Source: Parvibacillus sp035426385
GTDB taxonomy: Bacteria > Bacteroidota > Bacteroidia > Chitinophagales > Saprospiraceae
Reading direction: 5' to 3'
DNA length: 64,000 nt
Assembly (NCBI GenBank): GCA_035426385.1
Contig: DAOLZQ010000002.1
Location: forward strand, 1-64,000
Positions 48,271 to 57,379 of this stretch are shown here, one piece after another; position 1 is the stretch's first letter, and each line of letters begins with the position of its first letter. The position numbers and the translations under genes were made by a program. The notes beneath the pieces are model-generated. The model searched no databases. It had not been told where the DNA came from and saw nothing but the letters and a program-made list of their open reading frames with translations.

Positions 48271-49768
48271 GGTTTGCTTCTTTAGAATGATAAGAGGTCA
48301 GCATTAGTCCGGTGAAAACTAATAAACCATTGAGAGCCAGGGTTAAAAAGCCAAACTGAAATCCATTAAGCAGCCAACTTGAATTATAATCAATCCACCA
48401 GGTGAGTAGTGGTGATAAGACACATACCAACGGAACCCAGCGACCTTTTGGTAATCTTTTAGTAAAAATCCCAAAAGCAAAAAGCCCCAGTAATGGACCA
48501 TACGTAAGCCCCGCTATCTTGAAGACCAAATTTACCACCGCCGAATTATTAATGTAATAAAATAGCATAATAATGAAAAATAGTAGAACAGAAATACTTA
48601 GGTGAACTATAGTTCGCATCCGCTTATCTTGTCTGGGAGTGTTATTTTTCTTTTCAATATTCAGGAAATCCACACAAATAGAGGTGGTCAAAGCTGTCAA
48701 AGCCGAATCAGCACTAGAATAAGTACTTGCGATGAGCCCGACAAAAAACAATACTGCCACCACTGGACCCAAATGGCTCATCGCCATTAATGGAAAAAAA
48801 TCATCAGATCGTACCGTTGGTACCACATTTATTTTTGCAGCATATAGATATAATGCTGCTCCCAGGATTAAAAATATGACATTAACTACAAAGAAATTAA
48901 TGCAGAAAGTGAAGATATTTTTCTGAGCGTCTCTCAGAGTTCGGCATGTGAGGTTCTTTTGCATGAGGTCCTGATCTAGACCTGTCATGACAATAGCTAT
49001 CAATGCCCCGCTAAAGAATTGCTTGAAGAAATTATTAGGATCACTCCAACCATTATTAAAGAAAAATATCTGGCTGTATTTGCTTTGATGGACTTCGCTG
49101 ATCAAGGTACCAATATCACTACCCATGCTCTTACTTATCATGATGATACACAGTACCAATGCACCCAACATACAAAGAGTCAATAAAACATCGGTATAAA
49201 TGATGGTATTCACCCCTCCCTTTGCCGTGTACAAGTAAATAAGTCCTATAGTGAGAAATACGGTTAGCGCAAAAGGCATTCCTAGAGGTTCCGTCGCAAA
49301 ATGATGAAGGACAAGCGCCGCCAGGTAGAGTCTTAAAGCTGAACCTATGCTCCTGCTAATTAGGAAAAACGTTGCACCGGTCTTATAGGAACTCCAGCCC
49401 AGTCTCTTCTCTAGATAACCATATATACTGGTCAGATTATGGTGATAATAAATAGGTAACAATACAGTTCCTATCACTGCATATCCTGCCAGATTGCCAA
49501 GCACAAACTGCAAATAAGAAAAATATTGATTCGGGCCTTCAAGGCCTACTTTTCCAGGAACACTGATGAAAGTAACTCCTGACAAAGAAGCACCTATCAT
49601 GCCTATTGCAACCAAAAGCCAAGGGGCATTTCGATTAGCAAGAAAAAATTTGGCATTATCTGCTTTTCTACTTGTCAGGTAAGAAATCAGAAGCAGGACT
49701 CCGAAATAGATTAAAATGATCAGAAGGATACTATAGGGAGATAATAATGTCTGGACCTGCTGACTCAT
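48263..49768 (-). CDS. Sodium:solute symporter family protein
   Basis: A 501-residue polytopic membrane protein with 13 predicted helices, of the SSS (SLC5-like) family. The first helix pair has ADNAKFFLANRNAPW and MIGASLSGVTFISVPGKVG, the usual N-terminal signature, and GLIASTYSSADSALTALTTS is the typical sodium-site helix. The substrate is not readable; similar Bacteroidota proteins are annotated as sialic acid, sugar or proline transporters. It lies 67 nt behind upp and overlaps the helicase start by 8 nt. Confidence 0.92.
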   Translation of the reverse strand: MSQQVQTLLSPYSILLIILIYFGVLLLISYLTSRKADNAKFFLANRNAPWLLVAIGMIGASLSGVTFISVPGKVGLEGPNQYFSYLQFVLGNLAGYAVIGTVLLPIYYHHNLTSIYGYLEKRLGWSSYKTGATFFLISRSIGSALRLYLAALVLHHFATEPLGMPFALTVFLTIGLIYLYTAKGGVNTIIYTDVLLTLCMLGALVLCIIMISKSMGSDIGTLISEVHQSKYSQIFFFNNGWSDPNNFFKQFFSGALIAIVMTGLDQDLMQKNLTCRTLRDAQKNIFTFCINFFVVNVIFLILGAALYLYAAKINVVPTVRSDDFFPLMAMSHLGPVVAVLFFVGLIASTYSSADSALTALTTSICVDFLNIEKKNNTPRQDKRMRTIVHLSISVLLFFIIMLFYYINNSAVVNLVFKIAGLTYGPLLGLFAFGIFTKRLPKGRWVPLVCVLSPLLTWWIDYNSSWLLNGFQFGFLTLALNGLLVFTGLMLTSYHSKEANLG

Positions 49769-49835
49769 TTAGTTTTTATAGCAATACAATAATATTGCAA
49801 ATAAACATATATTTTTTAATAATATAATATATAAA

Positions 49836-50486
49836 TCAACCTTGCAGTTTTTCTCCAAAAGACAAGTCTCCTGCATCTCCCAAGCCGGGGACGATGTAGG
49901 ACTTGGCGGTGAGTTCAGCGTCAATTGCTCCCACCCAGATGTGAATGAAAGGATATAATCGTCTAATATGATCTATGCCAGATTCTGAAGCAATCACTGA
50001 GACAAGATGGATCTCTCTTGGTTTGCCATAATCATTGATCATGTGCATGGCTGCTTCTATTGACCGACCGGTAGCAAGCATGGGGTCAGCCATCACAATC
50101 ACCTTATTACTTAGTATAGGACAGGTGATATAGTCCATACTGATGTCAAAACTGCCATCCGGCTTTTCTTTACGATACGCTGTTACGAAAGCGCCCTCCG
50201 CATCATCAAATGCTTTCAATATCCCGGCTTGCAATGGCAACCCAGCCCTCAATATGGCTAGTGCGACAACTTCATCGTGCAATACATCTACCTCTGTACT
50301 ACCGAGTACTGTAGTGGTCTCACGCATCTCATAGTTCAAAAGTTTGCTAATCTCATAGCCGGCTAGTAATCCAAATTTCTCAAGGTTCTGTCTGAAATTC
50401 CTACGATTAGACTGAATATCTACCTCGCGCAATTCGTGCATGAGGTTGCCAAAAAGGGACTTTTGTTGTGTAAGTAAGGTTACCAT
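49836..50486 (-). CDS. upp: Uracil phosphoribosyltransferase
   Basis: A 216-residue PRTase that makes UMP from uracil and PRPP. The PRPP-binding motif VMADPMLATGRSIEAAM and the C-terminal uracil-binding YIVPGLGDAGDLSFGEKL are both present. AILRAGLPLQAGI is the flexible-loop segment. With udk and nupC elsewhere in the window it belongs to pyrimidine salvage. It is 9 nt behind marC in the minus-strand block cmk-marC-upp. Confidence 0.97.
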   Translation of the reverse strand: MVTLLTQQKSLFGNLMHELREVDIQSNRRNFRQNLEKFGLLAGYEISKLLNYEMRETTTVLGSTEVDVLHDEVVALAILRAGLPLQAGILKAFDDAEGAFVTAYRKEKPDGSFDISMDYITCPILSNKVIVMADPMLATGRSIEAAMHMINDYGKPREIHLVSVIASESGIDHIRRLYPFIHIWVGAIDAELTAKSYIVPGLGDAGDLSFGEKLQG

Positions 50487-50495
50487 AATATCGAA

Positions 50496-51137
50496 TTAGT
50501 AATGTTTTATTAAATTCATAATACCACTTACAATATACTGACTGGCAATGGCCATTACAAAAAATCCCATGATGCGAGTCACAGCTTTCATTCCCCCTTC
50601 TCCCAAGAATCTAGCAATTAAGGGAGCTGATGCTAACATGATATAGACTACCAATCCCAGGCTAAAGATCACGATGAGAACTACAATTTTGTCATCCCAA
50701 CTCCGATATTGTGCATAGTAGCCGATCAAGAGCGAGATAGACCCGGGTCCTGAAAGTAAAGGCATGGCCAGAGGACTAAAACTAATATCATCTTTTTCCA
50801 TTGCCTCCTGCTTGACCTTTTCATTTATTGTATCAGACTTGAGAATCTTGCCATTGATCAGACTGATACCTGAATTCATTATAACCAGGCCTCCCGCTAA
50901 CTTCAAGGCTGCCAGACTGATTCCAAAAAAACTAAGGATGTAGGAACCCGCTAGAAAAAAGCTAAATAAAATGGCAGTAAAATAAAGAGACGTATTTCGT
51001 GCCGTTCTTCTACGCTCTACTTTTGAATACCTGGCAGTCAAAGATGTATAAACCGGTAAAGCACCCAATGGATTTACTACTGAAAACAATGAGATCAGAA
51101 CTGTGATAAAGAGGTTAATATCAAAATCAAAGTGCAT
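50496..51137 (-). CDS. MarC-family integral membrane protein
   Basis: A 213-residue membrane protein with six predicted helices. SVVNPLGALPVYTSL, ALKLAGGLVIMNSGISLI and PLAMPLLSGPGSISLLIGYYA fit the MarC/UPF0056 family, of uncertain function. The cmk stop lies 1 nt before its start, so the two are probably co-transcribed. Confidence 0.93.
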   Translation of the reverse strand: MHFDFDINLFITVLISLFSVVNPLGALPVYTSLTARYSKVERRRTARNTSLYFTAILFSFFLAGSYILSFFGISLAALKLAGGLVIMNSGISLINGKILKSDTINEKVKQEAMEKDDISFSPLAMPLLSGPGSISLLIGYYAQYRSWDDKIVVLIVIFSLGLVVYIMLASAPLIARFLGEGGMKAVTRIMGFFVMAIASQYIVSGIMNLIKHY

Positions 51138-51138
51138 A

Positions 51139-51813
51139 TTAATGTTTCAGTTGGTTTATCCTGTTCAATACAAATTCTAATTGTTCCTCAGGTGTAAAGT
51201 AAGAATTGTCCAAAAGTATGGCATCTTCAGCCATGGAGAGAGGACCAATAGTGCGACTAGAATCTATCTTATCACGACTAATTAGATTGGCTTTTACTTC
51301 TTCTATTGTTGTTTCAATGTTTCTCGCATGTAACTCTCTGTATCGTCTCATTGCCCTTACATTGTCATCACAAATTACAAAAATTTTCAGATCTGCAAGA
51401 GGTAAAACTACAGTACCTATATCTCTTCCATCCATTACAACTCCTTTTTCAGCTCCCATCTTCTGCTGGAGAGCGACCAACTTATAACGAATATCAGCGA
51501 TAACGGCAAACTCACTCACGTGTGCTGAAACTTCCGGAGTATTGAGCTCATCGTTCAAAGCAATACCATTGAGATAAGCTTTATTGTCCCCGTTCTCATT
51601 TCTGAAGTCAATATCCATCAAGGGAAGGTGCCGTTGGATGACATCCAATTGCTGTGCATCTATATTGTGGCCTAGAAAATACCAGGTTATGGCACGGTAC
51701 ATAGCACCTGTATCAATATATTTATATTGCAGATGCCGCGCGAGAGCTTTGGCAAGAGTAGATTTACCACAACCTGATAAGCCATCTATTGCAATATTGA
51801 TTCTATTTCTCAA
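51139..51813 (-). CDS. cmk: Cytidylate kinase
   Basis: A 224-residue CMP/dCMP kinase. The P-loop IDGLSGCGKSTLAKAL opens the protein; YIDTGAMYRA, MDGRDIGTVVLP and the lid/arginine stretch RRYRELHARN are present. The usual family N-terminus begins a few residues before the P-loop, so I place the start at TTG 51813 (sequence RNRINIAIDG); longer versions would need TTG at 51852 inside a terminator. Length matches E. coli Cmk. Confidence 0.92.
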   Translation of the reverse strand: MRNRINIAIDGLSGCGKSTLAKALARHLQYKYIDTGAMYRAITWYFLGHNIDAQQLDVIQRHLPLMDIDFRNENGDNKAYLNGIALNDELNTPEVSAHVSEFAVIADIRYKLVALQQKMGAEKGVVMDGRDIGTVVLPLADLKIFVICDDNVRAMRRYRELHARNIETTIEEVKANLISRDKIDSSRTIGPLSMAEDAILLDNSYFTPEEQLEFVLNRINQLKH

Positions 51814-51850
51814 TTGAACATTTATAAAGGTAAAAATACGATATTGGAGC

Positions 51851-51878
51851 AAAAAAAAATGCTGACTTCAGCCAGCAT
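51851..51878 (-). terminator. Terminator after the DUF2795 gene
   Basis: On the minus strand ATGCTG and CAGCAT form a 6-bp stem with an 8-nt loop, followed by a T9 run, 25 nt after the DUF2795 stop. It separates it from cmk. Confidence 0.75.
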
Positions 51879-51902
51879 CTCTGTTTAATTTTCTATGGAA
51901 GA

Positions 51903-52124
51903 TTAATATTCGTCCTCATTAAATAAGAAATCATCTCTCCTGGGATAATCAGGCCATACATCTTCTATTCCTTCGAACAATTCCCCTTCATCCTCCATTT
52001 CCTGCAAGTTTTCGATTACTTCCAGCGGTGCGCCTGACCTGATACCAAAGTCAATCAATTCATCTCTGGAGGCCGGCCAAGGAGCATCTTCCAGATGGTG
52101 AGCTAATTCTAAAGTCCAATACAT
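51903..52124 (-). CDS. DUF2795 small acidic protein
   Basis: A 73-residue, strongly acidic protein that opens MYWTLELAHHLEDAPWPASR, includes ELIDFGIRSGAPLEVIENLQ and ends WPDYPRRDDFLFNEDEY. I recognise this as the DUF2795 protein found almost unchanged across Bacteroidota. Its function is unknown; strong conservation and small size suggest binding to a conserved partner. It lies 60 nt after the end of queA and has its own terminator. Confidence 0.9.
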   Translation of the reverse strand: MYWTLELAHHLEDAPWPASRDELIDFGIRSGAPLEVIENLQEMEDEGELFEGIEDVWPDYPRRDDFLFNEDEY

Positions 52125-52184
52125 AAAGTTAATTTTTTATATAAAAATGAATCTCAACAAAAAAGTTTCAAAAAGTAAAAATAT

Positions 52185-53249
52185 TTAAATAATCAGCATT
52201 GAATCGCCATAACTGAAAAACCGATACTTTTCTTTTATTGCCTCACGATAAGCTTCCATAATCAGATCATATCCACCAAAAGCGCTAACCATAATAACTA
52301 AGCTTGATTTTGGCAAGTGAAAATTAGTAAGCATTGTATTGGCTACCTGAAAAGGGTAGGGCGGGAAAATAAATTTATTTGTCCAACCTTCTGCTTCCTT
52401 GAGCAAACCTTCAGCTGACACAGATGATTCCATTGATCTCATAGTAGTAGTTCCAATCCCGCATACTTTGTGATTATTGAGCTTGGCAGTGTTTACTATT
52501 TTTGCAGCAGAGTCAGGGATTTTAAAGTACTCAGCTTCCATTTTGTGTTTCGACAGATCTTCCACGTCTATATTACGAAAAGTCCCTAATCCAATATGAA
52601 GTGTGAGCTCTGCAAAGTTTACACCTTGAATCTCTAGGCGTTTAAGCAATTCTTTACTGAAATGAAGTCCCGCAGTGGGAGCAGCTACAGCGCCAAGATT
52701 CTTTGCATAAACTGTTTGATACCTTTCTTTATCAGAGGGTTCAGCATTTCGAGCAATATATTTGGGTAAAGGTGTAGTACCCAATTGATCCAGAATGTGC
52801 ATAAAGTCATCCGGTGTGCCATCGTAAAAGAAACGAATGGTTCTTCCTCTTGATGTTGTATTATCTACAACTTCCGCTACCAGGAGTTCATTGCCCTTAG
52901 CATCATTGAAGTAAAGTTTATTACCTACGCGAATTTTTCTAGCCGGATCTACGAGCACATCCCATAGTTTATTTTCGCTATTTAGTTCTCTAAGCAAAAA
53001 GACTTCAATCATTGCTCCGGTCTTTTCCTTCTTTCCATATAAACGGGCAGGGAAGACCTTGGTATTATTCATGATCATCACATCTCCCTGATTAAAGTAG
53101 CTCAGCACGTCTTTGAATATCTTGTGTTCGATTTTGCCAGTATCTTTGTGTACTACCATCATACGAGATAGTTCGCGCTCTTCGGAAGGATATTTCGCTA
53201 CCAATTCTTTTGGTAGTTCGAAATTGAAATTTGATAATTTGTATCTCAT
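52185..53249 (-). CDS. queA: S-adenosylmethionine:tRNA ribosyltransferase-isomerase QueA
   Basis: A 354-residue enzyme that makes epoxyqueuosine in tRNA. The opening KLSNFNFELPKELVAKYP, DVMIMNNTKVFPARLYGKK, AAPTAGLHFSKELLKRL and LTLHIGLGTFRNID are family signatures, as is TNFHLPKSSLVIMVSAFGG. The ATG at 53249 fits the family N-terminus better than an upstream start at 53300. A TACATTTG -7 box lies 28 nt upstream, after the DUF4412 terminator, so queA has its own promoter. Confidence 0.97.
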   Translation of the reverse strand: MRYKLSNFNFELPKELVAKYPSEERELSRMMVVHKDTGKIEHKIFKDVLSYFNQGDVMIMNNTKVFPARLYGKKEKTGAMIEVFLLRELNSENKLWDVLVDPARKIRVGNKLYFNDAKGNELLVAEVVDNTTSRGRTIRFFYDGTPDDFMHILDQLGTTPLPKYIARNAEPSDKERYQTVYAKNLGAVAAPTAGLHFSKELLKRLEIQGVNFAELTLHIGLGTFRNIDVEDLSKHKMEAEYFKIPDSAAKIVNTAKLNNHKVCGIGTTTMRSMESSVSAEGLLKEAEGWTNKFIFPPYPFQVANTMLTNFHLPKSSLVIMVSAFGGYDLIMEAYREAIKEKYRFFSYGDSMLII

Positions 53250-53276
53250 TAAAAATAAACATTTACTAAAAAGCCG

Positions 53277-53284
53277 CAAATGTA
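53277..53284 (-). promoter_or_regulatory. -7 box of the queA promoter, inside an inverted repeat
   Basis: On the minus strand TACATTTG fits TANNTTTG. It is flanked by GCCGCA (53273-53278 on plus) and TGCGGC (53293-53298), a 6-bp inverted repeat with a 14-nt spacer, which may be an operator or chance. Confidence 0.5.
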
Positions 53285-53354
53285 TAAAAGTATGCGGCAT
53301 TTAATTGAAAAAAAACATATCTGGGCGAGGAATTTAATCATCCATGAGAAAGAT

Positions 53355-53384
53355 AAAAGCCCGAACCTTGTTCAGTCCGGGCTT
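53355..53384 (-). terminator. Terminator after the DUF4412 gene
   Basis: On the minus strand AAGCCCGGAC pairs with GTTCGGGCTT (10 bp, one G-T) around an 8-nt loop, followed by TT, 26 nt after the stop codon. Confidence 0.88.
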
Positions 53385-53409
53385 CATATATTTTACAAGA
53401 AGTGATGAA

Positions 53410-54090
53410 TTATTGACCCATCATTCCGCCTGCTTGCTTCATGAAATCAGTGAAATTCATCGATTTATAGTTTCCTTTAGGTATATCCATTGCTGATTGA
53501 TCAAAAGTAGTTTCTAACTTTTCAGTTTCAAACGTGATCTTGTTACCTGCTGCATTAACAGTATATTCGAGAGGGAAACCATCAATAGAATAGTTTTCAA
53601 ACCCTTGTATTCCTTTTGGACTAATTTTTACGTCAGGCGCTGCATATACAGTCATTTCCATTTTATCAGATTTTAGGAGGTATTTTTTGCAAACATGGCC
53701 TAGGATGGTCTTTGTATCATTCGGCACTTCAGTTACGGTAATATTCTTCCCATTGGCTTCATTATCCATTTTTTGTTTTTTGAGCTCTTCGGCTGTGGGT
53801 TCGACTTTGATCTTATTTCCCATCATATCGGTATATAGGACATAAGTTTGATCTTTAGTATTGACAAAAGTCTTAGTATTTACCATTCCATTCATCATAT
53901 TCATGGTGGTTACAGACTGTTCGGGAGTATTGTATATTTCCATTTTCATTGTCTTGAACATCCCCTCCATTTGCTGTTTCATAGCTGGATCACTAGTTTC
54001 GACATTAGCTACTTTGATCTTTACATACTGACTAAATAGGCCGGTTGTACTTATAAGTAGAGCAATAACTACTAAATGTAATTTTTTCAT
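53410..54090 (-). CDS. DUF4412-family exported protein
   Basis: A 226-residue protein with a signal peptide ending TGLFSQ. The body (TMKMEIYNTPEQSVTTMNMM, TKTILGHVCKKYLLKSDK, FPLEYTVNAAGNKITFE) fits DUF4412, a beta-rich periplasmic or outer-membrane-associated family. The C-terminus is Met/Gly-rich (FMKQAGGMMGQ). Function unknown. It forms its own unit with a terminator. Confidence 0.85.
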   Translation of the reverse strand: MKKLHLVVIALLISTTGLFSQYVKIKVANVETSDPAMKQQMEGMFKTMKMEIYNTPEQSVTTMNMMNGMVNTKTFVNTKDQTYVLYTDMMGNKIKVEPTAEELKKQKMDNEANGKNITVTEVPNDTKTILGHVCKKYLLKSDKMEMTVYAAPDVKISPKGIQGFENYSIDGFPLEYTVNAAGNKITFETEKLETTFDQSAMDIPKGNYKSMNFTDFMKQAGGMMGQ

Positions 54091-54145
54091 ATATATAATT
54101 TAAATAGGTTTTATGTTTTTCAAGGTTTAGAACAACATTTAGGTT

Positions 54146-54688
54146 TTATAGTTCCCATCTATCGAAGTGCTTGAGAAAAAGTTGAGCCAAATTCAGCGCA
54201 TCATCAATGGCACGGTGTTGTTTGCCTTCGAATTCTATATCTTCTTTTATCAATGCTTTCTTCAACCCCAATGGCCTGTCTAAATGCCTTAAGCTTTGGT
54301 AATTATCCTTAAGATCCACGCAGTGCTTCAGCCAATCGATCTGCCTATCGTGATACAAGCAGTCTTCTGTAAGAAGTTTGCGGTCATTCTCGCCCCATGA
54401 AATGAGATAATATTCTTCATTCTCATAATCAAACCAATCAAGGAAATCATCAATGACGATATCAAATCTATCAGCAGTATCTACATTGTGTTGCTGTATC
54501 GAAGTAAGGCTTTTGCAAAATCCAGATAACTTTGGGTTTATTACAGGACGCACATATCTAGCAAATCTATTAGTGATCTCACCATAGCCATTGATGCAGA
54601 AAGCACCTATCTCTATAATCTCGTTATGGCCCGCAGGTGGTCTACCCAGCCAACAAGCTGCTTCCAAATCATATATCACATAATTCAT
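54146..54688 (-). CDS. DEDDh 3'-5' exonuclease (ERI-1/KapD-like)
   Basis: A 180-residue RNase H-fold exonuclease. The acidic residues are visible: IYDLEAAC (motif I, D and E), a WGENDRKLL segment (motif II Asp) and QHRAIDDALNLAQL (motif III His and Asp). Such proteins trim single-stranded DNA or small RNA; the substrate is not predictable. It starts 3 nt after the end of the PlsB-like gene and is probably co-transcribed with it. Confidence 0.9.
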   Translation of the reverse strand: MNYVIYDLEAACWLGRPPAGHNEIIEIGAFCINGYGEITNRFARYVRPVINPKLSGFCKSLTSIQQHNVDTADRFDIVIDDFLDWFDYENEEYYLISWGENDRKLLTEDCLYHDRQIDWLKHCVDLKDNYQSLRHLDRPLGLKKALIKEDIEFEGKQHRAIDDALNLAQLFLKHFDRWEL

Positions 54689-54691
54689 GCT

Positions 54692-56449
54692 TCAATCAAT
54701 GCGATATATTGAAGAAATCGTATTCCAATCTATTTCTTTATCAAAACCATATGTTGCCAGACGATTGTGATAAAAATAAAGTAGCCGGAAGTCCTGGCTG
54801 TATATATCTCCTCCCTTCTTACGTGCGAGGGGGAGCTTAGTATGATAAGTACCCAAACGCTTAAGTCCCTCGGTTACTATGTTTTCTACTGAGGTAGAGA
54901 ATATCTCGGGTAACTTTAACTCTCCACGTATAGCCATCTGGGTTAGATGTTCAATGACCAGTGCAGTTTGCGCTACAAATGGTTCAAAAATAAAGTAATA
55001 CTCATCATCATTGAGACTCAAAACTCCAAAAATATCCAGATTACTATTGGCTTTGGCCAGTATGCGAAAGGCTACGTAGGAGACGAGGTGGCTGGATAAT
55101 ATGATATTCTCTGCTTTGTATCTCTCTGCTATGATTCCCGCTAAACGTTTAGTATAAACAGATTCACGTTGACTATTGGCTAAGATAGCATTGTCAGATA
55201 CGAAATAATCCTTAAGCTGAATGATATGACCTCTATCATCTCTACTTTCACCTGCCTCATCCACAAAATTTCCCATTACATCCAGAGGTTCGCCAAAACT
55301 AATGGTGACCTCACTACTTTTTGATATAAACTGGTAGAGAAACTTTATCCAGCTACGAACTGACGTCAGTTCGTTGTATGATTTTACATACCTCTCCTTG
55401 CCTGTCTTCTTTAAGTGATCTTCTATCAAGCTTTTTGCTTCAAGCACAAAGTGATAAGATACCACCATCGGCACAACATATATCTTCTCCTGACTGCCAC
55501 GCTCTAAAAGGTTGCGCTGCGCCTCTATCACTGTATTGAGTAATCCCAATTTTAATTTTTGTTCTAACTCTCCAGTACGAGAGCGGGTCCCACCCGGAAA
55601 AAAGGAAGAATTAGTGCCCTTTTCAATTGCTAACCGAGAAACAGTACCAAGTGTGGCCAGATAGATTGCATTTTTCTTTCTACGATCCACCCGATATGCT
55701 CCCAGTCTATTCATGAAATAAGCAGCAGGTCCAAAGTTGTATAAATTGAGCCCGGCGCCATAAGTCATCAATGGTAAGCCGGCTTTCAGATCAACTGTGT
55801 AACCGATCAATACAGAATCCAGATTGGAAGAGTGAGTAGGTAGAATTACCAACGTACCATCTAGTGCAAGATCCCGAATCTTCTCAATAGGCCCATAAAC
55901 CTTGAGTCTCTCCAGAACTGTTTCATTGGAAGAATTAAAAAGTGTTTTAAAATCTACTCCCTTTGCAAGCAATCTTCTGAATAAAACAGTTAAAATCCGT
56001 CTAATCTGATGGTAGGTCTTCACATTAAATGTAGCGATAATCTCATCCGCATACCGATGTATCACCATTTTTACCGTCTCTTTAATATGCTCGGCTGAAT
56101 TGTTCACATCTGCCATCCCATTTATCTGGGAACTGCTCAGCCGCTTTCTTATCTTCTTCCAAAATAAATTATCATTAGGAGGGTCTATAGTCCAAGGCTC
56201 TTCTTTCATCCGGGTTTGCTCCTGATAGATTGTTTTCTCAACTACATCATGTAAGAACTTATCGCTCTTGCGGATCAAATTGCCAAAAGTCAATTTTTCT
56301 ACCTCAGCAACGAATGCTGGTCTGTCTTCAGTTAACTTATTTATGGGCCAGTCTTCAATCTCGGGAAAAATAGGAGGAAAATTCTCTTGTCTTTCATGAG
56401 ATATGAATGACTTCGGACCTCGGGAAGCAACCTTTATTTCCTCACTCAT
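54692..56449 (-). CDS. PlsB-like glycerol-3-phosphate/lysophosphatidate acyltransferase
   Basis: A 585-residue membrane-associated acyltransferase. The catalytic HX4D motif is HSSNLD at about 206-211, and the second block (AAYFMNRLGAYRVDRRKKNA) and FFPGGTRSRTGELEQ follow in the expected order. The N-terminal 170 and C-terminal 230 residues are helical and Bacteroidota-specific. It probably acylates glycerol-3-phosphate or its 1-acyl derivative in phospholipid synthesis. The ATG at 56449 overlaps the engB stop by 8 nt; an ATG at 56458 would overlap by 17 nt. The exonuclease gene follows 3 nt later. Confidence 0.85.
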   Translation of the reverse strand: MSEEIKVASRGPKSFISHERQENFPPIFPEIEDWPINKLTEDRPAFVAEVEKLTFGNLIRKSDKFLHDVVEKTIYQEQTRMKEEPWTIDPPNDNLFWKKIRKRLSSSQINGMADVNNSAEHIKETVKMVIHRYADEIIATFNVKTYHQIRRILTVLFRRLLAKGVDFKTLFNSSNETVLERLKVYGPIEKIRDLALDGTLVILPTHSSNLDSVLIGYTVDLKAGLPLMTYGAGLNLYNFGPAAYFMNRLGAYRVDRRKKNAIYLATLGTVSRLAIEKGTNSSFFPGGTRSRTGELEQKLKLGLLNTVIEAQRNLLERGSQEKIYVVPMVVSYHFVLEAKSLIEDHLKKTGKERYVKSYNELTSVRSWIKFLYQFISKSSEVTISFGEPLDVMGNFVDEAGESRDDRGHIIQLKDYFVSDNAILANSQRESVYTKRLAGIIAERYKAENIILSSHLVSYVAFRILAKANSNLDIFGVLSLNDDEYYFIFEPFVAQTALVIEHLTQMAIRGELKLPEIFSTSVENIVTEGLKRLGTYHTKLPLARKKGGDIYSQDFRLLYFYHNRLATYGFDKEIDWNTISSIYRID

Positions 56450-57044
56450 TGGTCGCATTCAGAGATGAAATGTATTTCAATAATTCAAGACGACCTGTTT
56501 TATTTTGTGCTGAAGTGACAAATTCAGGTGGCATGCTGTGCCAAGACTTTAACATAGCCTCCTGAAAATCTAATACGTGATATTGGAGTTTCTTTTTATT
56601 CAGTTTATCTGATTTGGTATATACTATTGCAAAAGGGATTCTTTGGGTACCACAAAATGCTATGAAGTCAAGATCCAGCTGTTGTGGTGCAACGCGACTG
56701 TCAATTAAAATAAAGAGCAAAACAAGTTGTTCGCGATTTTTTAAAAAATCTTCAATCATCTTGCTCCAACTCTTTCTAAGCTTCTTAGATACTTTTGCAT
56801 AACCATAGCCAGGTAAGTCAACCATATACCATTGCTTATTTACCAAGAAGTAATTTATGGTCTGGGTCTTCCCTGGAGTATTCGATACTTTAGCTATTCT
56901 TTCGTGATTAGTTAGCATATTAATCAACGATGACTTACCCACATTGGAGCGACCAATGAAGGCAAACTCCGGCAATTTAGAAACCGGACAGTCATTATAA
57001 TGGACAAAACTGCCCGAAAATTCAATACTGCTAATTAAGTCCAA
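56442..57044 (-). CDS. engB: Ribosome biogenesis GTP-binding protein EngB (YihA/YsxC)
   Basis: A 200-residue TRAFAC-class GTPase required for large-subunit assembly. G1 is GRSNVGKSSL at 31-40, G2/switch NTPGKTQTINYF, G3 DLPGYGYAKV and G4 YTKSDKLNKK. SAQNKTGRLEL is the G5-like end. Length is normal. The stop overlaps the PlsB-like start by 8 nt. Confidence 0.97.
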   Translation of the reverse strand: MDLISSIEFSGSFVHYNDCPVSKLPEFAFIGRSNVGKSSLINMLTNHERIAKVSNTPGKTQTINYFLVNKQWYMVDLPGYGYAKVSKKLRKSWSKMIEDFLKNREQLVLLFILIDSRVAPQQLDLDFIAFCGTQRIPFAIVYTKSDKLNKKKLQYHVLDFQEAMLKSWHSMPPEFVTSAQNKTGRLELLKYISSLNATNE

Positions 57045-57379
57045 TAATTAATTCCTTTGTATTTTAAATGTGTTGTGAAACCTGATCGATGGGTTTTAGT
57101 TCGCAATAATAATCAAAGTTAGAGACATGGACATTAAGTTTTCACTTGCTTCACTTAGTATACTACGGCTGTGTGATGAAAGTAAAGTACTATCTTTCAT
57201 TGACTTATCGTTGATTGATTAAACAATCCAATTAGTTGCGAGAATCAATAAAAGTAGGGACTAGGAAACCGTAGATTATAGCTATTGCAAAGAAATGTTA
57301 ATATAATATTATAAATATATTTAATATCACCTGTTTACACTATATCCTGTACATTTGCCAAGTTTCTGAAATATTACCT
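57045..57379. other. 335-nt intergenic region, divergent
   Basis: The spacer between engB and the beta-barrel gene has no reading frame I would call a gene; the best is a 31-codon frame at 57127-57222. It is AT-rich (a run near 57301-57330) and ends with a TACATTTG -7 box for the plus-strand gene. Confidence 0.6.
57350..57357 (+). promoter_or_regulatory. -7 box for the small beta-barrel gene
   Basis: TACATTTG followed by CC, 22 nt before the ATG at 57380. A GTTT lies roughly where the -33 element should be, but no TTG at exact spacing. Confidence 0.5.

Noticed and set aside
57127..57222. 31-codon reading frame in the engB/beta-barrel spacer
   Set aside because: Short, no supporting promoter or known family; likely chance.
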